A program made the position numbers and the translations under genes. From NCBI RefSeq assembly GCF_900205965.1, contig NZ_OAOF01000020.1, positions 1 through 64,000 on the forward strand: a DNA stretch of 64,000 bases, given 5' to 3'. The notes under the pieces were generated by a model that ran no database searches, had not been told where the DNA came from, and saw only the letters and a list, made by a program, of their open reading frames with translations. Origin of the DNA: Lacrimispora amygdalina. Lineage in GTDB: Bacteria > Bacillota > Clostridia > Lachnospirales > Lachnospiraceae. Numbering within the stretch: position 1 is the stretch's first letter; every line of letters starts with the position of its first letter. Of the stretch, positions 34,481 to 43,336 are shown piece after piece.

Positions 34481-36381
34481 TGAAGATTACGGACTTACTG
34501 AAAAAGGAAAGTGTGGAGCTTGGGGTGAAGGTTTCCAGTAAGGAAGCAGCCATCGATAAGCTGGTGGAACTGATGAATTCTGCCGGCAGACTGAAAGACA
34601 AAGCAGCCTACAAAGAGGGGATTCTTGCAAGAGAGGCTCTCGGCAGCACGGCGGTGGGAGATGGAATTGCCATTCCACATGCAAAGGTAGCAGCAGTAAA
34701 GGAGCCTGGTCTGGCGGCTATTGTGGTGCCGGATGGAGTGGATTATGAAGCTTATGATGGTTCTTTATCCAAAATTATTTTTATGATTGCAGCACCGGAT
34801 GGTGAGGCGGATGTCCATCTGGAGGCATTATCCAAATTATCCACTCTGCTGATGGATCCTGATTTTAAGGAGTCCTTGATTCATGCAGGATCAAAGGAAG
34901 AATTTTTACGCCTGATTGATGAGAAGGAAGCTGGTAAAAAGTCAAAACAAAAGGAAACAAAGAGCGGCTACCGTGTATTGGCAGTAACAGCCTGCCCAAC
35001 AGGGATTGCCCATACCTTTATGGCGGCTGAAAACTTAGAGCAGAAAGGCAAAAAGCTGGGAATTTCCCTTAAGGCAGAAACAAACGGCGCGGAAGGCGTT
35101 GGAAATGCTCTGACAAAAGCGGAAATCGACGCAGCAGACGGCATCATCATTGCAGCGGATAAAAATGTAGATATGTCCCGTTTTGATGGAAAGCGGGTTG
35201 TTGTGGCAACTGTAAGCGAAGGAATTCAAAAGGGGGAGGAACTCATTAAACGTGCAGTGAGCAGCGAGACACCGGTCTATCATTATGATGGTTCTTCCTC
35301 TTCTGAGGATGACTCCAGACAGGAGGGGCTGGGACGTTCGGTTTACAAACATTTGATGAACGGCGTTTCTCATATGCTTCCATTCGTTATCGGCGGCGGT
35401 ATTTTAATTGCACTTGCATTCCTTTTTGATGATTATTCCATTGATCCTTCAAATTTTGGTAAAAATACGCCTCTTGCAGCTTATATAAAAACAATTGGTG
35501 AGCAGGCCTTTGGCATGATGCTTCCGGTACTGGCAGGTTATATTGCCATGAGTATTGCTGACCGTCCTGGTCTGGCAGTGGGCTTTGTCGGTGGTCTGAT
35601 TGCAAAGATGGGCGCCACATTTGCAAATCCTGCAGGCGGAAGCGTAAACTCCGGATTTTTAGGAGCACTGCTCGCTGGTTTTATCGGCGGTTATATTGTA
35701 CTGTTTTTAAAGAATGCATTTAAAAAGCTTCCGAAGTCTTTAGAGGGAATTAAGCCGGTTCTTCTTTATCCGCTTCTTGGTATATTTCTTGTTGCTGTTG
35801 TGACCACATTTATTAATCCGTTTGTGGGTGCCATCAACGATGGAATCACCAGTCTGTTAAACGGAATGGGCGGTACCAGCAAAATTATACTGGGTGTAGT
35901 TGTCGGCGGCATGATGTCTGTGGATATGGGCGGTCCGGTTAACAAGGCGGCTTATGTATTTGGTACGGCTCAGCTGGCAGAAGGTAATTTTGATATTATG
36001 GCTGCAGTTATGGCAGGCGGTATGGTTCCTCCCATTGCAATTGCGCTGTGTACTACATTCTTTAAGAAGAAATTTACAGAAAAAGAGCGTCAGTCAGGTC
36101 TGGTAAACTATATTATGGGACTGTCCTTTATCTCTGAGGGCGCAATTCCCTTTGCAGCAGCGGATCCTCTTCGTGTGATTCCTTCCTGTATGATCGGCTC
36201 TGCAGTAGCAGGCGGACTTTCCATGGCACTGGGATGTACATTACGTGCACCTCACGGCGGAATCTTTGTGCTTCCCACTATTGGCAATCCATTCGGGTAT
36301 CTGATTGCAATTATTGCCGGTTCCGTCGCAGGCTGTTTTGTACTTGCTGCTTTAAAGAAAAATTTAAAATCCGGATCATAA
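34480..36381 (+). CDS. fruA: Fructose-specific PTS enzyme IIABC
   Basis: Imports and phosphorylates fructose at C1. The 633-residue chain is EIIA (about 1-150, phospho-His67 in GIAIPHAK), EIIB-Fru (about 164-265, phospho-Cys172 in VTACPTGIAHTFMAAE), then a polytopic EIIC (about 295-630) with GGPVNKAAY and ISEGAIPFAA. All catalytic residues are present. The ATG at 34480 is chosen for its AAAGGAGG spacing. Confidence 0.95.
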   Translation: MKITDLLKKESVELGVKVSSKEAAIDKLVELMNSAGRLKDKAAYKEGILAREALGSTAVGDGIAIPHAKVAAVKEPGLAAIVVPDGVDYEAYDGSLSKIIFMIAAPDGEADVHLEALSKLSTLLMDPDFKESLIHAGSKEEFLRLIDEKEAGKKSKQKETKSGYRVLAVTACPTGIAHTFMAAENLEQKGKKLGISLKAETNGAEGVGNALTKAEIDAADGIIIAADKNVDMSRFDGKRVVVATVSEGIQKGEELIKRAVSSETPVYHYDGSSSSEDDSRQEGLGRSVYKHLMNGVSHMLPFVIGGGILIALAFLFDDYSIDPSNFGKNTPLAAYIKTIGEQAFGMMLPVLAGYIAMSIADRPGLAVGFVGGLIAKMGATFANPAGGSVNSGFLGALLAGFIGGYIVLFLKNAFKKLPKSLEGIKPVLLYPLLGIFLVAVVTTFINPFVGAINDGITSLLNGMGGTSKIILGVVVGGMMSVDMGGPVNKAAYVFGTAQLAEGNFDIMAAVMAGGMVPPIAIALCTTFFKKKFTEKERQSGLVNYIMGLSFISEGAIPFAAADPLRVIPSCMIGSAVAGGLSMALGCTLRAPHGGIFVLPTIGNPFGYLIAIIAGSVAGCFVLAALKKNLKSGS

Positions 36382-36395
36382 AAGAGTAAAAAATG

Positions 36396-36417
36396 CCCCT
36401 GTCAATTATGACAGGGG
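36396..36417. terminator. Bidirectional terminator between fruA and a small minus-strand gene
   Basis: CCCCTGTCA (36396-36404) and TGACAGGGG (36409-36417) around ATTA. On the minus strand it is followed by CATTTTTT; on the plus strand by TGTTT. The minus-strand stop codon sits in the loop. Confidence 0.8.
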
Positions 36418-36591
36418 TGTTTGATTCTCTGCCAGCACGTTGTCTAAATTCCTGTTGACTTCAACAGAGGGGAGACTTTGCGGGGCTGCTTTTTTGATTT
36501 TGTACCAGTTTGCGGCTGTAAATACGGCAATCAGCAGGATCGCAAATCCTAAAATCATTCCGATTGCCCAGTATCTCATATGATTATTCAT
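36406..36591 (-). CDS. Small single-span membrane protein, unknown
   Basis: A 61-residue protein starting MNNHMRYWAIGMI with one hydrophobic helix (about 8-28) followed by a basic NWYKIKK stop-transfer and a polar tail. The start at 36591 has ACAGGAG at about seven bases; a longer reading upstream has no ribosome site. No family recognised. Its stop codon lies inside the loop of the terminator shared with fruA. Confidence 0.6.
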   Translation of the reverse strand: MNNHMRYWAIGMILGFAILLIAVFTAANWYKIKKAAPQSLPSVEVNRNLDNVLAENQTPLS

Positions 36592-36671
36592 AAAATGCTC
36601 CTGTCTTATTATCCGGGATATGAAAAGTATGAACGGATGCAGACAGGTTATACCAAATATGCGGAAAAGTA

Positions 36672-36700
36672 TTGCTAAAAACCGGGGCAGATAGTACAAT
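36672..36700 (+). promoter_or_regulatory. Candidate promoter of the HAD phosphatase gene
   Basis: TTGCTA (36672-36677), 17-base spacer, TACAAT (36695-36700). Confidence 0.5.
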
Positions 36701-36732
36701 TTTTACAGGAAGAGCAGATAAGGAGGCAGAAT

Positions 36733-37386
36733 ATGTATAAAAGCTGTATATTTGATTTAGACGGAACCATCATTGATACCATACAGTCCATGACTCACAG
36801 CATCAGCCTTACTATGGGCCGCTTTGGATATGCTCCGGTGGATGAAGACCATACCAAGCTGTTTGTAGGCGATGGTTACCGCAAGCTGGTAGAAAGGGCA
36901 CTCCTTTATTCCGGGGATAAAGATCTGGTCCACTATGAGGAAGCACTTCAGATATATGAAAAGACGTTCCGTGAAAACTGCCTTTATAAGGTGAAGGCAT
37001 ATGAAGGCATGTCTGAATTTTTGGATTTTCTGAAAGATAAAGGAATAAAGATCGGCGTCCTGACCAATAAAGGTCATGAACGGGCGGTAGAATGCGTGGA
37101 GTCTGTCTACGGAAAGAATTATTTTGACCAGATCATCGGAGAAGGGAATGGAATTAAAGTGAAACCTGACCCTGCAGGAGCTTTTTTAATGGCGAACCGC
37201 TTTAAGCTGCAGCCTTCCCAGTGCCTCTATTTTGGAGATACCAATACAGATATGAAGACCGGTACGAATGCAGGTATGGATACGGTAGGTGTTACATGGG
37301 GATTCAGGGACCGGCAGGAGCTGGAAGCATTTCACCCCAGATATATCATTTCCCACCCGGATGAGATTCGTCATGTTTTTGAATAA
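36733..37386 (+). CDS. HAD-family phosphatase, phosphoglycolate phosphatase-like
   Basis: A 217-residue haloacid-dehalogenase hydrolase. Motif I is FDLDGT (7-12), with the nucleophilic Asp8 and general acid Asp10; motif II is GVLTN near 112; motif III/IV is K.KPDP and YFGDTNTDM. The cap domain is of the C1 type seen in Gph/PgmB. The natural substrate cannot be told. It precedes a separate terminator and the LCP gene. Confidence 0.9.
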   Translation: MYKSCIFDLDGTIIDTIQSMTHSISLTMGRFGYAPVDEDHTKLFVGDGYRKLVERALLYSGDKDLVHYEEALQIYEKTFRENCLYKVKAYEGMSEFLDFLKDKGIKIGVLTNKGHERAVECVESVYGKNYFDQIIGEGNGIKVKPDPAGAFLMANRFKLQPSQCLYFGDTNTDMKTGTNAGMDTVGVTWGFRDRQELEAFHPRYIISHPDEIRHVFE

Positions 37387-37413
37387 AAATCCGATTTCAT
37401 GGAAAATTTAAGG

Positions 37414-37447
37414 AGAGATACGTAAATGAATCTCTTCTTTTTTTCTT
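37414..37447 (+). terminator. Terminator after the HAD gene
   Basis: AGAGAT (37414-37419) / ATCTCT (37430-37435), then TC and a T-run. The stem is short, so it is weaker than the others here. Confidence 0.6.
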
Positions 37448-37465
37448 GAAGAGGATGGAGGAAAC

Positions 37466-38512
37466 ATGGCAAAATCAAATTTATTAAAGTGGGGACTTGT
37501 AATCATAGCTTCTGTCTGGGCTTCCTTAATCGGATCAATGATAGGGTATGCATGGAATATGGCGCATTTGCCGAAACAAATGCCCAAAATCGAAAAACCG
37601 GAAGTGAAAATGCCTGAAATCCAAAATACAAACATCAGCATAGAAACCCAGGAAAAAATGGAGGGATACTGGACGGTGGCTGTATTTGGCGTGGATTCCA
37701 GAAATGGAACATTGGGAAAAGGGACCAGATCCGATATGCAGATGCTGTTTAATATAAATCTGGGAACAGGAGAAATAAGGGCAGTTTCGGTTTACCGGGA
37801 TACTTATTTAAGGGTGAATGATATGGGACGCTATGATAAGATTAATGAGGCGTATTTTAACGGTGGTCCTGCACAGGCACTGAAGGCTTTAACGGACAAC
37901 CTGGATATTGCCATTGATGATTATGCTTCTTTCACCTGGAAAGCGGTTGCAGATGCAATTAATATACTTGGAGGAATCGATGTAGATATCAGCCATGACG
38001 AATTCCGTGTAATTAATGGATTTATCACAGAGACAGTAGAATCAACCGGTGTGGGGTCCCATCATTTAAAAAAGGAGGGACCTAATCATCTGGACGGAGT
38101 TCAGGCGGTTGCCTATGCCAGACTCAGAAAGATGGATACGGATTTCAAGCGTACGGAAAGACAGAGAACAGTAGCCAATCTGGCGCTGAAAAAAGCGAGA
38201 GAGGCGGATCTGCCGACTTTAAACCGGCTGGCGAATGCCATACTTCACCAGATATCCACCAGCGTGGGTATGAAGGATATGCTTCCTATTTTAAAAAATA
38301 TAAAAAGATTCCATCTTACTGAGACAGAAGGATTTCCTTCAAAGCTTGCAGATGCCAGAATTAACAAGAGGGATTGTGTCATACCCGTGAATCTGGAGGA
38401 GAATGTAAAGCGTCTTCATCAGTTCTTGTTTGATGAAGAACAGTATGAACCGTCGGAGCTTGTAAAAAAAACAAGCAGGCAGATTCAGATTAATGTGAAA
38501 AACAGGAGATAA
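37466..38512 (+). CDS. LytR-CpsA-Psr (LCP) family wall-polymer ligase
   Basis: LCP enzymes attach undecaprenyl-linked anionic polymers (teichoic acid, capsule) to peptidoglycan outside the cell. The 348-residue protein has an N-terminal membrane anchor (about 8-30) and the LCP core: AVFGVDSR, TRSDMQML, the conserved Arg/Asp in SVYRDTYL, and YARLRKMDTDFKRTERQR. Length and motifs are standard. GGATGGAGGAAAC precedes the ATG. Confidence 0.93.
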   Translation: MAKSNLLKWGLVIIASVWASLIGSMIGYAWNMAHLPKQMPKIEKPEVKMPEIQNTNISIETQEKMEGYWTVAVFGVDSRNGTLGKGTRSDMQMLFNINLGTGEIRAVSVYRDTYLRVNDMGRYDKINEAYFNGGPAQALKALTDNLDIAIDDYASFTWKAVADAINILGGIDVDISHDEFRVINGFITETVESTGVGSHHLKKEGPNHLDGVQAVAYARLRKMDTDFKRTERQRTVANLALKKAREADLPTLNRLANAILHQISTSVGMKDMLPILKNIKRFHLTETEGFPSKLADARINKRDCVIPVNLEENVKRLHQFLFDEEQYEPSELVKKTSRQIQINVKNRR

Positions 38513-38541
38513 TTTTACCTATAAGATGTTAAAATCAAACC

Positions 38542-38570
38542 TTTTCCTTCAGAAAAAAATGTGCTATACT
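38542..38570 (+). promoter_or_regulatory. Candidate promoter of the Trk operon
   Basis: A TATACT -10 (38565-38570) with a weak TTTTCC -35 17 bases upstream. It argues that the protein starts at 38618, not at an in-frame GTG at 38561. Confidence 0.4.
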
Positions 38571-38617
38571 ATGCTGATGGAATTAGCCGTAAGAAAGGGA
38601 AGGGCAACAGCACTATC

Positions 38618-39973
38618 ATGGATAAAAAACGAAACAAACGTTTTAAGTGGAATGTGAGCCAGACTCAGTATCTGGCTTATGGTTTCTTAGTTATTATTTT
38701 GGCAGGAACACTTCTTTTGATGCTTCCTTTCTCCAGCAAGGATGGGCAGTCGGAGAATTTTCTTAATTGCCTGTTTACTGCAACAAGCGCTTCCTGCGTT
38801 ACAGGTCTCGTCGTTCGGGATACATGGACGCAGTGGTCACTGTTCGGACAGATTGTAATCATGGCGATGATACAGATCGGCGGACTTGGTTTTGTCACGG
38901 TTGGAGTATTTATTTCCATCGTTCTAAGGCGTAAAATCGGTCTAAGGGAAAGAGGTCTTTTACAGGAAAGCGTGAATACTCTTCAGATTGGAGGAGTGGT
39001 AAGGCTGGCAAAAAGAATATTAAAAGGAACTTTTATTTTTGAAAGCGCAGGGGCAGTTTTACTAGCCATTCGATTTATTCCGCAGTATGGATTTTTAAGA
39101 GGCGTATTTTATGGTATTTTTCATTCTGTATCAGCTTTTTGTAATGCGGGATTTGACTTAATGGGAAACATAGAACCTTATAATTCTTTCGTTTCTTATT
39201 ATGATGACTGGCTGGTTAATCTGGTTATTATGACCCTGATTATTATTGGAGGTATTGGTTTTATTGTATGGGACGATATCTATAAAAATAAATTTCATTT
39301 AAAAAAATACCTGCTCCATACGAAGATTGTACTGGTTACTACGTCCATTCTTTTGTTTGGAGGAGCAATGCTTTTCTATTTGCTGGAAAGAAATAACCTT
39401 TTGGTGGGCATGAATACAAGCGGTCAGATACTTACCTCTCTATTCAGTTCCGTGACAGCCAGAACGGCGGGATTTAATACGACTGATACACATGCTTTAA
39501 CAGATGGCAGCAAGCTTCTTACTATCATATTGATGTTTATCGGCGGAAGTCCCGGCTCTACTGCCGGAGGTATTAAGACGACTACCGTGTTTGTACTTCT
39601 TATGTGTGTTCACTCTAATATTAAGCAGTCTTATGGGGTGAATGTATTTGGCAGACGTCTGCAGGATGAGGCCATAAAACGGGCGGGAACAATATTGACC
39701 ATTAATCTTTTCCTTGCGCTTTTTGCTGCTCTTGTTATTATGGCAAATCAGTCTCTGGGCTTTTCAGATATATTATTTGAGGCATTTTCTGCTATTGGTA
39801 CTGTAGGAATGACAACCGGAATTACCAGAGAGTTAAACACATTTTCCAGAGTGATTATTATACTGCTTATGTATTGCGGAAGGATTGGCAGTTTATCGTT
39901 TGCACTGGCTTTTGTACAAAATCACAGAATCGCTCATGTGGAACAGCCCGCAGAAGCAATTAACGTAGGATAA
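38618..39973 (+). CDS. trkH: TrkH-family potassium uptake protein
   Basis: The membrane subunit of a Trk/Ktr K+ uptake system. The 451-residue polytopic protein has four pore-like repeats with selectivity-type sequences such as ATSASCVTGL, SAFCNAGF, TARTAGFNT and AIGTVGMTTG. The adjacent trkA product would be its nucleotide-sensing ring. The start at 38618 lacks a well-placed ribosome site (AGGGAAGGG lies 13 bases away), so the first codons are uncertain. Confidence 0.92.
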   Translation: MDKKRNKRFKWNVSQTQYLAYGFLVIILAGTLLLMLPFSSKDGQSENFLNCLFTATSASCVTGLVVRDTWTQWSLFGQIVIMAMIQIGGLGFVTVGVFISIVLRRKIGLRERGLLQESVNTLQIGGVVRLAKRILKGTFIFESAGAVLLAIRFIPQYGFLRGVFYGIFHSVSAFCNAGFDLMGNIEPYNSFVSYYDDWLVNLVIMTLIIIGGIGFIVWDDIYKNKFHLKKYLLHTKIVLVTTSILLFGGAMLFYLLERNNLLVGMNTSGQILTSLFSSVTARTAGFNTTDTHALTDGSKLLTIILMFIGGSPGSTAGGIKTTTVFVLLMCVHSNIKQSYGVNVFGRRLQDEAIKRAGTILTINLFLALFAALVIMANQSLGFSDILFEAFSAIGTVGMTTGITRELNTFSRVIIILLMYCGRIGSLSFALAFVQNHRIAHVEQPAEAINVG

Positions 39974-39990
39974 AGGAAAGGGGTATATTC

Positions 39991-40644
39991 ATGAAATCAA
40001 TTTTAATTATCGGTCTTGGCCGGTTTGGACATCATCTTTGTATTAATATGGCCAGTCTTGGAAATGATATTATGATCGTGGATCAGAAGGAGGAGTGTTT
40101 GGAAGATCTGCTCCCCTATGTGAAAAGTGCGAAGATTGGCGATTGCACCAATGAAGCCGTATTAAGGAGCCTTGGCATTTCTAATTTTGATATCTGCTTT
40201 GTCTGCATCGGCACGAATTTTCAAAGCAGCCTTGAAATCACCAGCCTGGTAAAGGAGCTGGGAGGCAGAAGGGTTATCAGCAAGGCAAACAGGGATATTC
40301 ACGCGAAGTTTCTTTTAAGAAACGGAGCAGATGAAGTAATCTATCCGGACCGTGATATTGCAGAAAAGACTGCCGTCAGATACAGCACAGACCATGTCTT
40401 TGATTACATTGAACTGACTCCTGAATATTCCATCTATGAGATTCCACCTCTTCCGGAATGGGTGCATAAAAGCATTCGGGAAGTTGATATCAGAAACCGC
40501 TATCATATCAGCGTACTGGGAATTAAACGGGATGGCAGGGCGCAGCTTATGCCGCCTGCAGATTATCAGATCCAGGCACAGGAGCATTTAATGGTAATTG
40601 GCAGGAGAGAACATATTGATAATATATTGAAAGATTTGAAGTAG
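39991..40644 (+). CDS. trkA: TrkA-type potassium channel regulatory subunit (KtrA/TrkA)
   Basis: Cytoplasmic RCK protein that gates the Trk/Ktr pore by binding nucleotides. The 217-residue protein has an N-terminal Rossmann RCK-N domain with GLGRFGHHL (8-16) and acidic VDQKEE after beta-2, and a C-terminal RCK-C domain (about 140-217). Seventeen bases after trkH, with AAGGGG upstream. Confidence 0.93.
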   Translation: MKSILIIGLGRFGHHLCINMASLGNDIMIVDQKEECLEDLLPYVKSAKIGDCTNEAVLRSLGISNFDICFVCIGTNFQSSLEITSLVKELGGRRVISKANRDIHAKFLLRNGADEVIYPDRDIAEKTAVRYSTDHVFDYIELTPEYSIYEIPPLPEWVHKSIREVDIRNRYHISVLGIKRDGRAQLMPPADYQIQAQEHLMVIGRREHIDNILKDLK

Positions 40645-40659
40645 AATTTTGGAGGTATT

Positions 40660-40839
40660 ATGTCAGTTTGGCTGGTGAAAAACTGGGCGACAATTATAAT
40701 ATTAGTGATACTTCTGGTTCTGGTATTTTTTGCAGTCCGCAGTGTTTTAAGGAACAGAGGCGGATGCGGATCCGGCGGCTGCGAAAACTGTGCGGGATGC
40801 GGTACGGGAAGGAAAAGCCGCAGGAAAAACAAGGATTAA
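40660..40839 (+). CDS. Small Cys-rich membrane protein, FeoB-associated type
   Basis: A 59-residue protein with one N-terminal membrane helix (about 9-28), a basic stop, and a Gly/Cys-rich tail holding CGSGGCENCAGC, then a Lys/Arg-rich end. This layout matches the FeoB-associated Cys-rich membrane protein family, usually encoded beside the ferrous-iron transporter FeoB. No feoB is in this window; the gene follows trkA by 15 bases with GGAGG five bases before ATG. A role as metal-binding accessory is inference. Confidence 0.75.
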   Translation: MSVWLVKNWATIIILVILLVLVFFAVRSVLRNRGGCGSGGCENCAGCGTGRKSRRKNKD

Positions 40840-40850
40840 GAAGGAATCTT

Positions 40851-40886
40851 AAAAGGGAACCGGCAGTTAAATGCCAGTTCCCTTTT
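40851..40886. terminator. Bidirectional terminator between the Trk operon and the EIIC gene
   Basis: AAAAGGGAAC (40851-40860) pairs with GTTCCCTTTT (40877-40886) with an inner GGCA/TGCC; A-run and T-run flanks serve both converging transcripts. Confidence 0.85.
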
Positions 40887-40893
40887 GTGGTTC

Positions 40894-41919
40894 TTACTTT
40901 AAATCCAGCTTTAAGTCACCAAATTGAATCCAGCCTGCTTTTCGAAGCAATTCTCCGGCTGCCAGCGAAATAATGGCGGGCAGGACAAAGCAGACAAACA
41001 AAATGCCAAGCCACATGGTTTTACCTCCGCCCATGGCTGTATAAACGCCGATTGGTCCCACAAGCCCGCAGGTTCCCATTCCGGAACCGGCTGGAATGTT
41101 TTTTAACTGGAACACCATGGTTGCTATGGGACCGGTAATCATAGAGGCAAGGGTAGGAGGGATCCAGATTTTCGGATTTTTCACGATATTTCCCATTTGC
41201 AGCATGCTGGTACCAAGACCCTGTGACATGAGACCGCCGACTCCGTTCTCCCGGAATGAAAGGACGGCAAATCCCACCATCTGGGCACAGCACCCGGCAG
41301 TTGCCGCACCGCCGGCCAGTCCATCGAGAGATAAAGCGATGCAGATGGCTGCGCTGCTGATTGGCAGCGTCAATGCGATACCGATGAGAGCAGAGACCAG
41401 TATTCCCATATAAAAGGGCTGCAGCTCTGTGGCGGTCTTTACAAGGCTTCCGAACCAGTTCATAAATCCTGCCACCCCGGGGCCCACAAACTGTGCAATC
41501 AGAACACCGGAAATAATGGTGACTCCCGGCGTTACCAGAATATCCAGTCTGGTTTCCTTTGATACCATTTTTCCAAGTTCTGCGGCAATTACTGTTGCGG
41601 CCAGTGCGCCCACGGGACCGCCCAGTGCATTGCCTGCAATACCAACAGTGGCTGCAGAAAATAGTACCAGTGCAGGAGCGTGAAGGGCATAGGCAATTGC
41701 GACTCCAAGAGCTGCGCCTGTGGCACTTTTAGCAAAATCTGCAATTACATTGAATAGTTCCAGATGAAACTGCTGGCCCAGAGTGCCGAAGATGGTTCCG
41801 ATCAATAAAGACGCAAAAAGGCCAAATGCCATAGCACCCAATGCGTCAATAAGATAGGTCTGGACCGTGATTGTGACGTTCTTCCTCTTGAGGAATTCTT
41901 TTACGCCGCGTTTCTCCAT
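40894..41919 (-). CDS. PTS-like EIIC membrane protein (PTS_EIIC_2 type), orphan
   Basis: A 341-residue, very hydrophobic, Gly/Ala-rich protein with about eight to ten membrane helices, resembling the PTS_EIIC_2 family of sugar-transporter-like proteins. There is no EIIA or EIIB domain in the protein or beside it, so it may borrow them or act differently. Substrate unknown. Start 41919 (MEKRGVKEF) has AAGGAG at about nine bases; an earlier ATG has none. Confidence 0.82.
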   Translation of the reverse strand: MEKRGVKEFLKRKNVTITVQTYLIDALGAMAFGLFASLLIGTIFGTLGQQFHLELFNVIADFAKSATGAALGVAIAYALHAPALVLFSAATVGIAGNALGGPVGALAATVIAAELGKMVSKETRLDILVTPGVTIISGVLIAQFVGPGVAGFMNWFGSLVKTATELQPFYMGILVSALIGIALTLPISSAAICIALSLDGLAGGAATAGCCAQMVGFAVLSFRENGVGGLMSQGLGTSMLQMGNIVKNPKIWIPPTLASMITGPIATMVFQLKNIPAGSGMGTCGLVGPIGVYTAMGGGKTMWLGILFVCFVLPAIISLAAGELLRKAGWIQFGDLKLDLK

Positions 41920-42081
41920 GGTTAAAACTCTCCTTTTTGTTTGGTGCACACATTTGACCTTTCGTCAAAGCAGTTGCAAGTATTTTATCATAGTATGCCC
42001 AAAAATCAAGTTTTTTTTCCAATTGAGGAGAAAATTGATAAAACGTTAACAATATGCGGAGAAAAACCATGGGACCTCTGC

Positions 42082-42110
42082 TTGACTTTGTCCTCTGTTT
42101 GTGACACAAT
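42082..42110 (+). promoter_or_regulatory. Candidate promoter of the COG0523 operon
   Basis: TTGACT (42082-42087), 17-base spacer, CACAAT (42105-42110). No clear Zur or Fur palindrome was seen close by. Confidence 0.45.
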
Positions 42111-42158
42111 AAGTAGTTGTAATGTTAAACTCTGGAAAGAAAAGAGGTATGGAATCGT

Positions 42159-43319
42159 ATGACAAAGATAGATATTATATCCGGATTTCTTGGAGCCGGT
42201 AAAACAACTTTTATTAAGAAACTTCTGCAGGAAGCCATTGCCGGTGAGCAGGTTGTCCTGATTGAGAATGAATTTGGAGAGATAGGAATTGACGGCGGCT
42301 TTTTAAAGGATGCCGGCGTTGAAATCAGGGAAATGAATTCTGGCTGCATCTGCTGTTCTCTGGTTGGTGATTTCGGACAATCCTTAAAAGAAGTGCTTAC
42401 TAATTATCATCCGGACCGAATTATCATTGAGCCATCCGGCGTAGGCAAATTATCCGATGTAATGAAAGCTGTTAAAGATGTGGCAGCTGAAATACAGGTA
42501 ACGTTAAACAGTGCAGTTACTATTGTAGATGCTCAGAAATGTAAAATGTACCGGAAGAATTTTGGAGAGTTTTTCAACAATCAGATTGAGAATGCCGGCA
42601 CAGTTGTATTAAGCCGTACAGATATTGCTGCCGCTGATAAATTGGATCTTGCAGTTGATATAATCCGGGAATTGAACCCGGAAGCAGTGGTTGTTACAAC
42701 ACCCTGTGACGAATTAAGCGGAAAGCAGCTTCTGGAAATCATTGAAAAGCCGGATACTATGGCAGAAGATCTGTTAAAGGAAGTGAAAGAACACCACGAT
42801 CACGATCATGAAGAATGCGGCTGCGGCTGCGGCTGTGGAGGCCATCACCACGACCACGACCATGATCATGACCACGAAGAGGGAAGCTGCGGCTGTGGAG
42901 GCCATCACCATGACCACGACCATGATCATGACCACGAAGAGGGAAGCTGCGGCTGTGGAGGCCATCACCACGACCACGACCATGATCACGATCATGAAGG
43001 TGGATGCAGCTGCGGTCATGACCACGATCATCATCATGCAGATGAAGTATTTAACAGCTGGGGACTTGAGAATGTGCCTGCAATGAGTAAGGAGACACTG
43101 GACCGGATCCTTGACGAGCTTGCATACGGAGATGGCTTTGGTGATGTACTTCGTGCTAAGGGTATGATTCCAGGTCTGGAAAAAGGAACATGGCTTTATT
43201 TTGATCTGGTACCGGAGCAGTATGAAATTCGGGACGGTAAACCGGAATACACTGGAAAGGTTTGCGTAATCGGAGCGAATCTGAAAGAAGAAGCGTTAAA
43301 ACAGGCCTTTGGAAAATAG
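42159..43319 (+). CDS. COG0523 (CobW/ZNG1-type) GTPase with His/Cys-rich metal-binding insert
   Basis: G3E-family GTPases of COG0523 act as metallochaperones or insertases for Zn, Co or Ni. The 386-residue protein has the P-loop GFLGAGKTT (9-17), the family metal motif CICC (63-66), and SRTD (152-155) in the base-recognition place. Between residues 212 and 293 is an insert with over 25 histidines and 11 cysteines in three near-identical 20-residue units. The C-terminal CobW_C-like domain follows (about 300-386). Similar His-rich tails occur in nickel chaperones such as HypB. Which metal is bound is not shown. A second P-loop protein follows. Confidence 0.92.
   Translation: MTKIDIISGFLGAGKTTFIKKLLQEAIAGEQVVLIENEFGEIGIDGGFLKDAGVEIREMNSGCICCSLVGDFGQSLKEVLTNYHPDRIIIEPSGVGKLSDVMKAVKDVAAEIQVTLNSAVTIVDAQKCKMYRKNFGEFFNNQIENAGTVVLSRTDIAAADKLDLAVDIIRELNPEAVVVTTPCDELSGKQLLEIIEKPDTMAEDLLKEVKEHHDHDHEECGCGCGCGGHHHDHDHDHDHEEGSCGCGGHHHDHDHDHDHEEGSCGCGGHHHDHDHDHDHEGGCSCGHDHDHHHADEVFNSWGLENVPAMSKETLDRILDELAYGDGFGDVLRAKGMIPGLEKGTWLYFDLVPEQYEIRDGKPEYTGKVCVIGANLKEEALKQAFGK
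42840..43010 (+). repeat. Three in-frame 60-base tandem repeats inside the COG0523 gene
   Basis: Units starting at 42840, 42900 and 42960 are nearly identical and encode a HHHDHDHDHDHE block plus a short GSCGCGG block. They differ by a few synonymous changes; the third ends in GGCSCG. Perfect-period coding repeats like this change copy number readily. Confidence 0.95.
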
Positions 43320-43336
43320 AAGTATTGGAGGAAATG

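Noticed and set aside
42840..43010. Regular 60-base repeats as a CRISPR array
   Set aside because: No spacers; the repeats are contiguous, coding, and in frame with the GTPase.
42774..43086. Long His/Met/Val/Ala-rich reading frames on other frames and the opposite strand of the His-rich repeat
   Set aside because: They are shadows of the in-frame tandem repeat; composition is a by-product of CAC/CAT/GAC codons.
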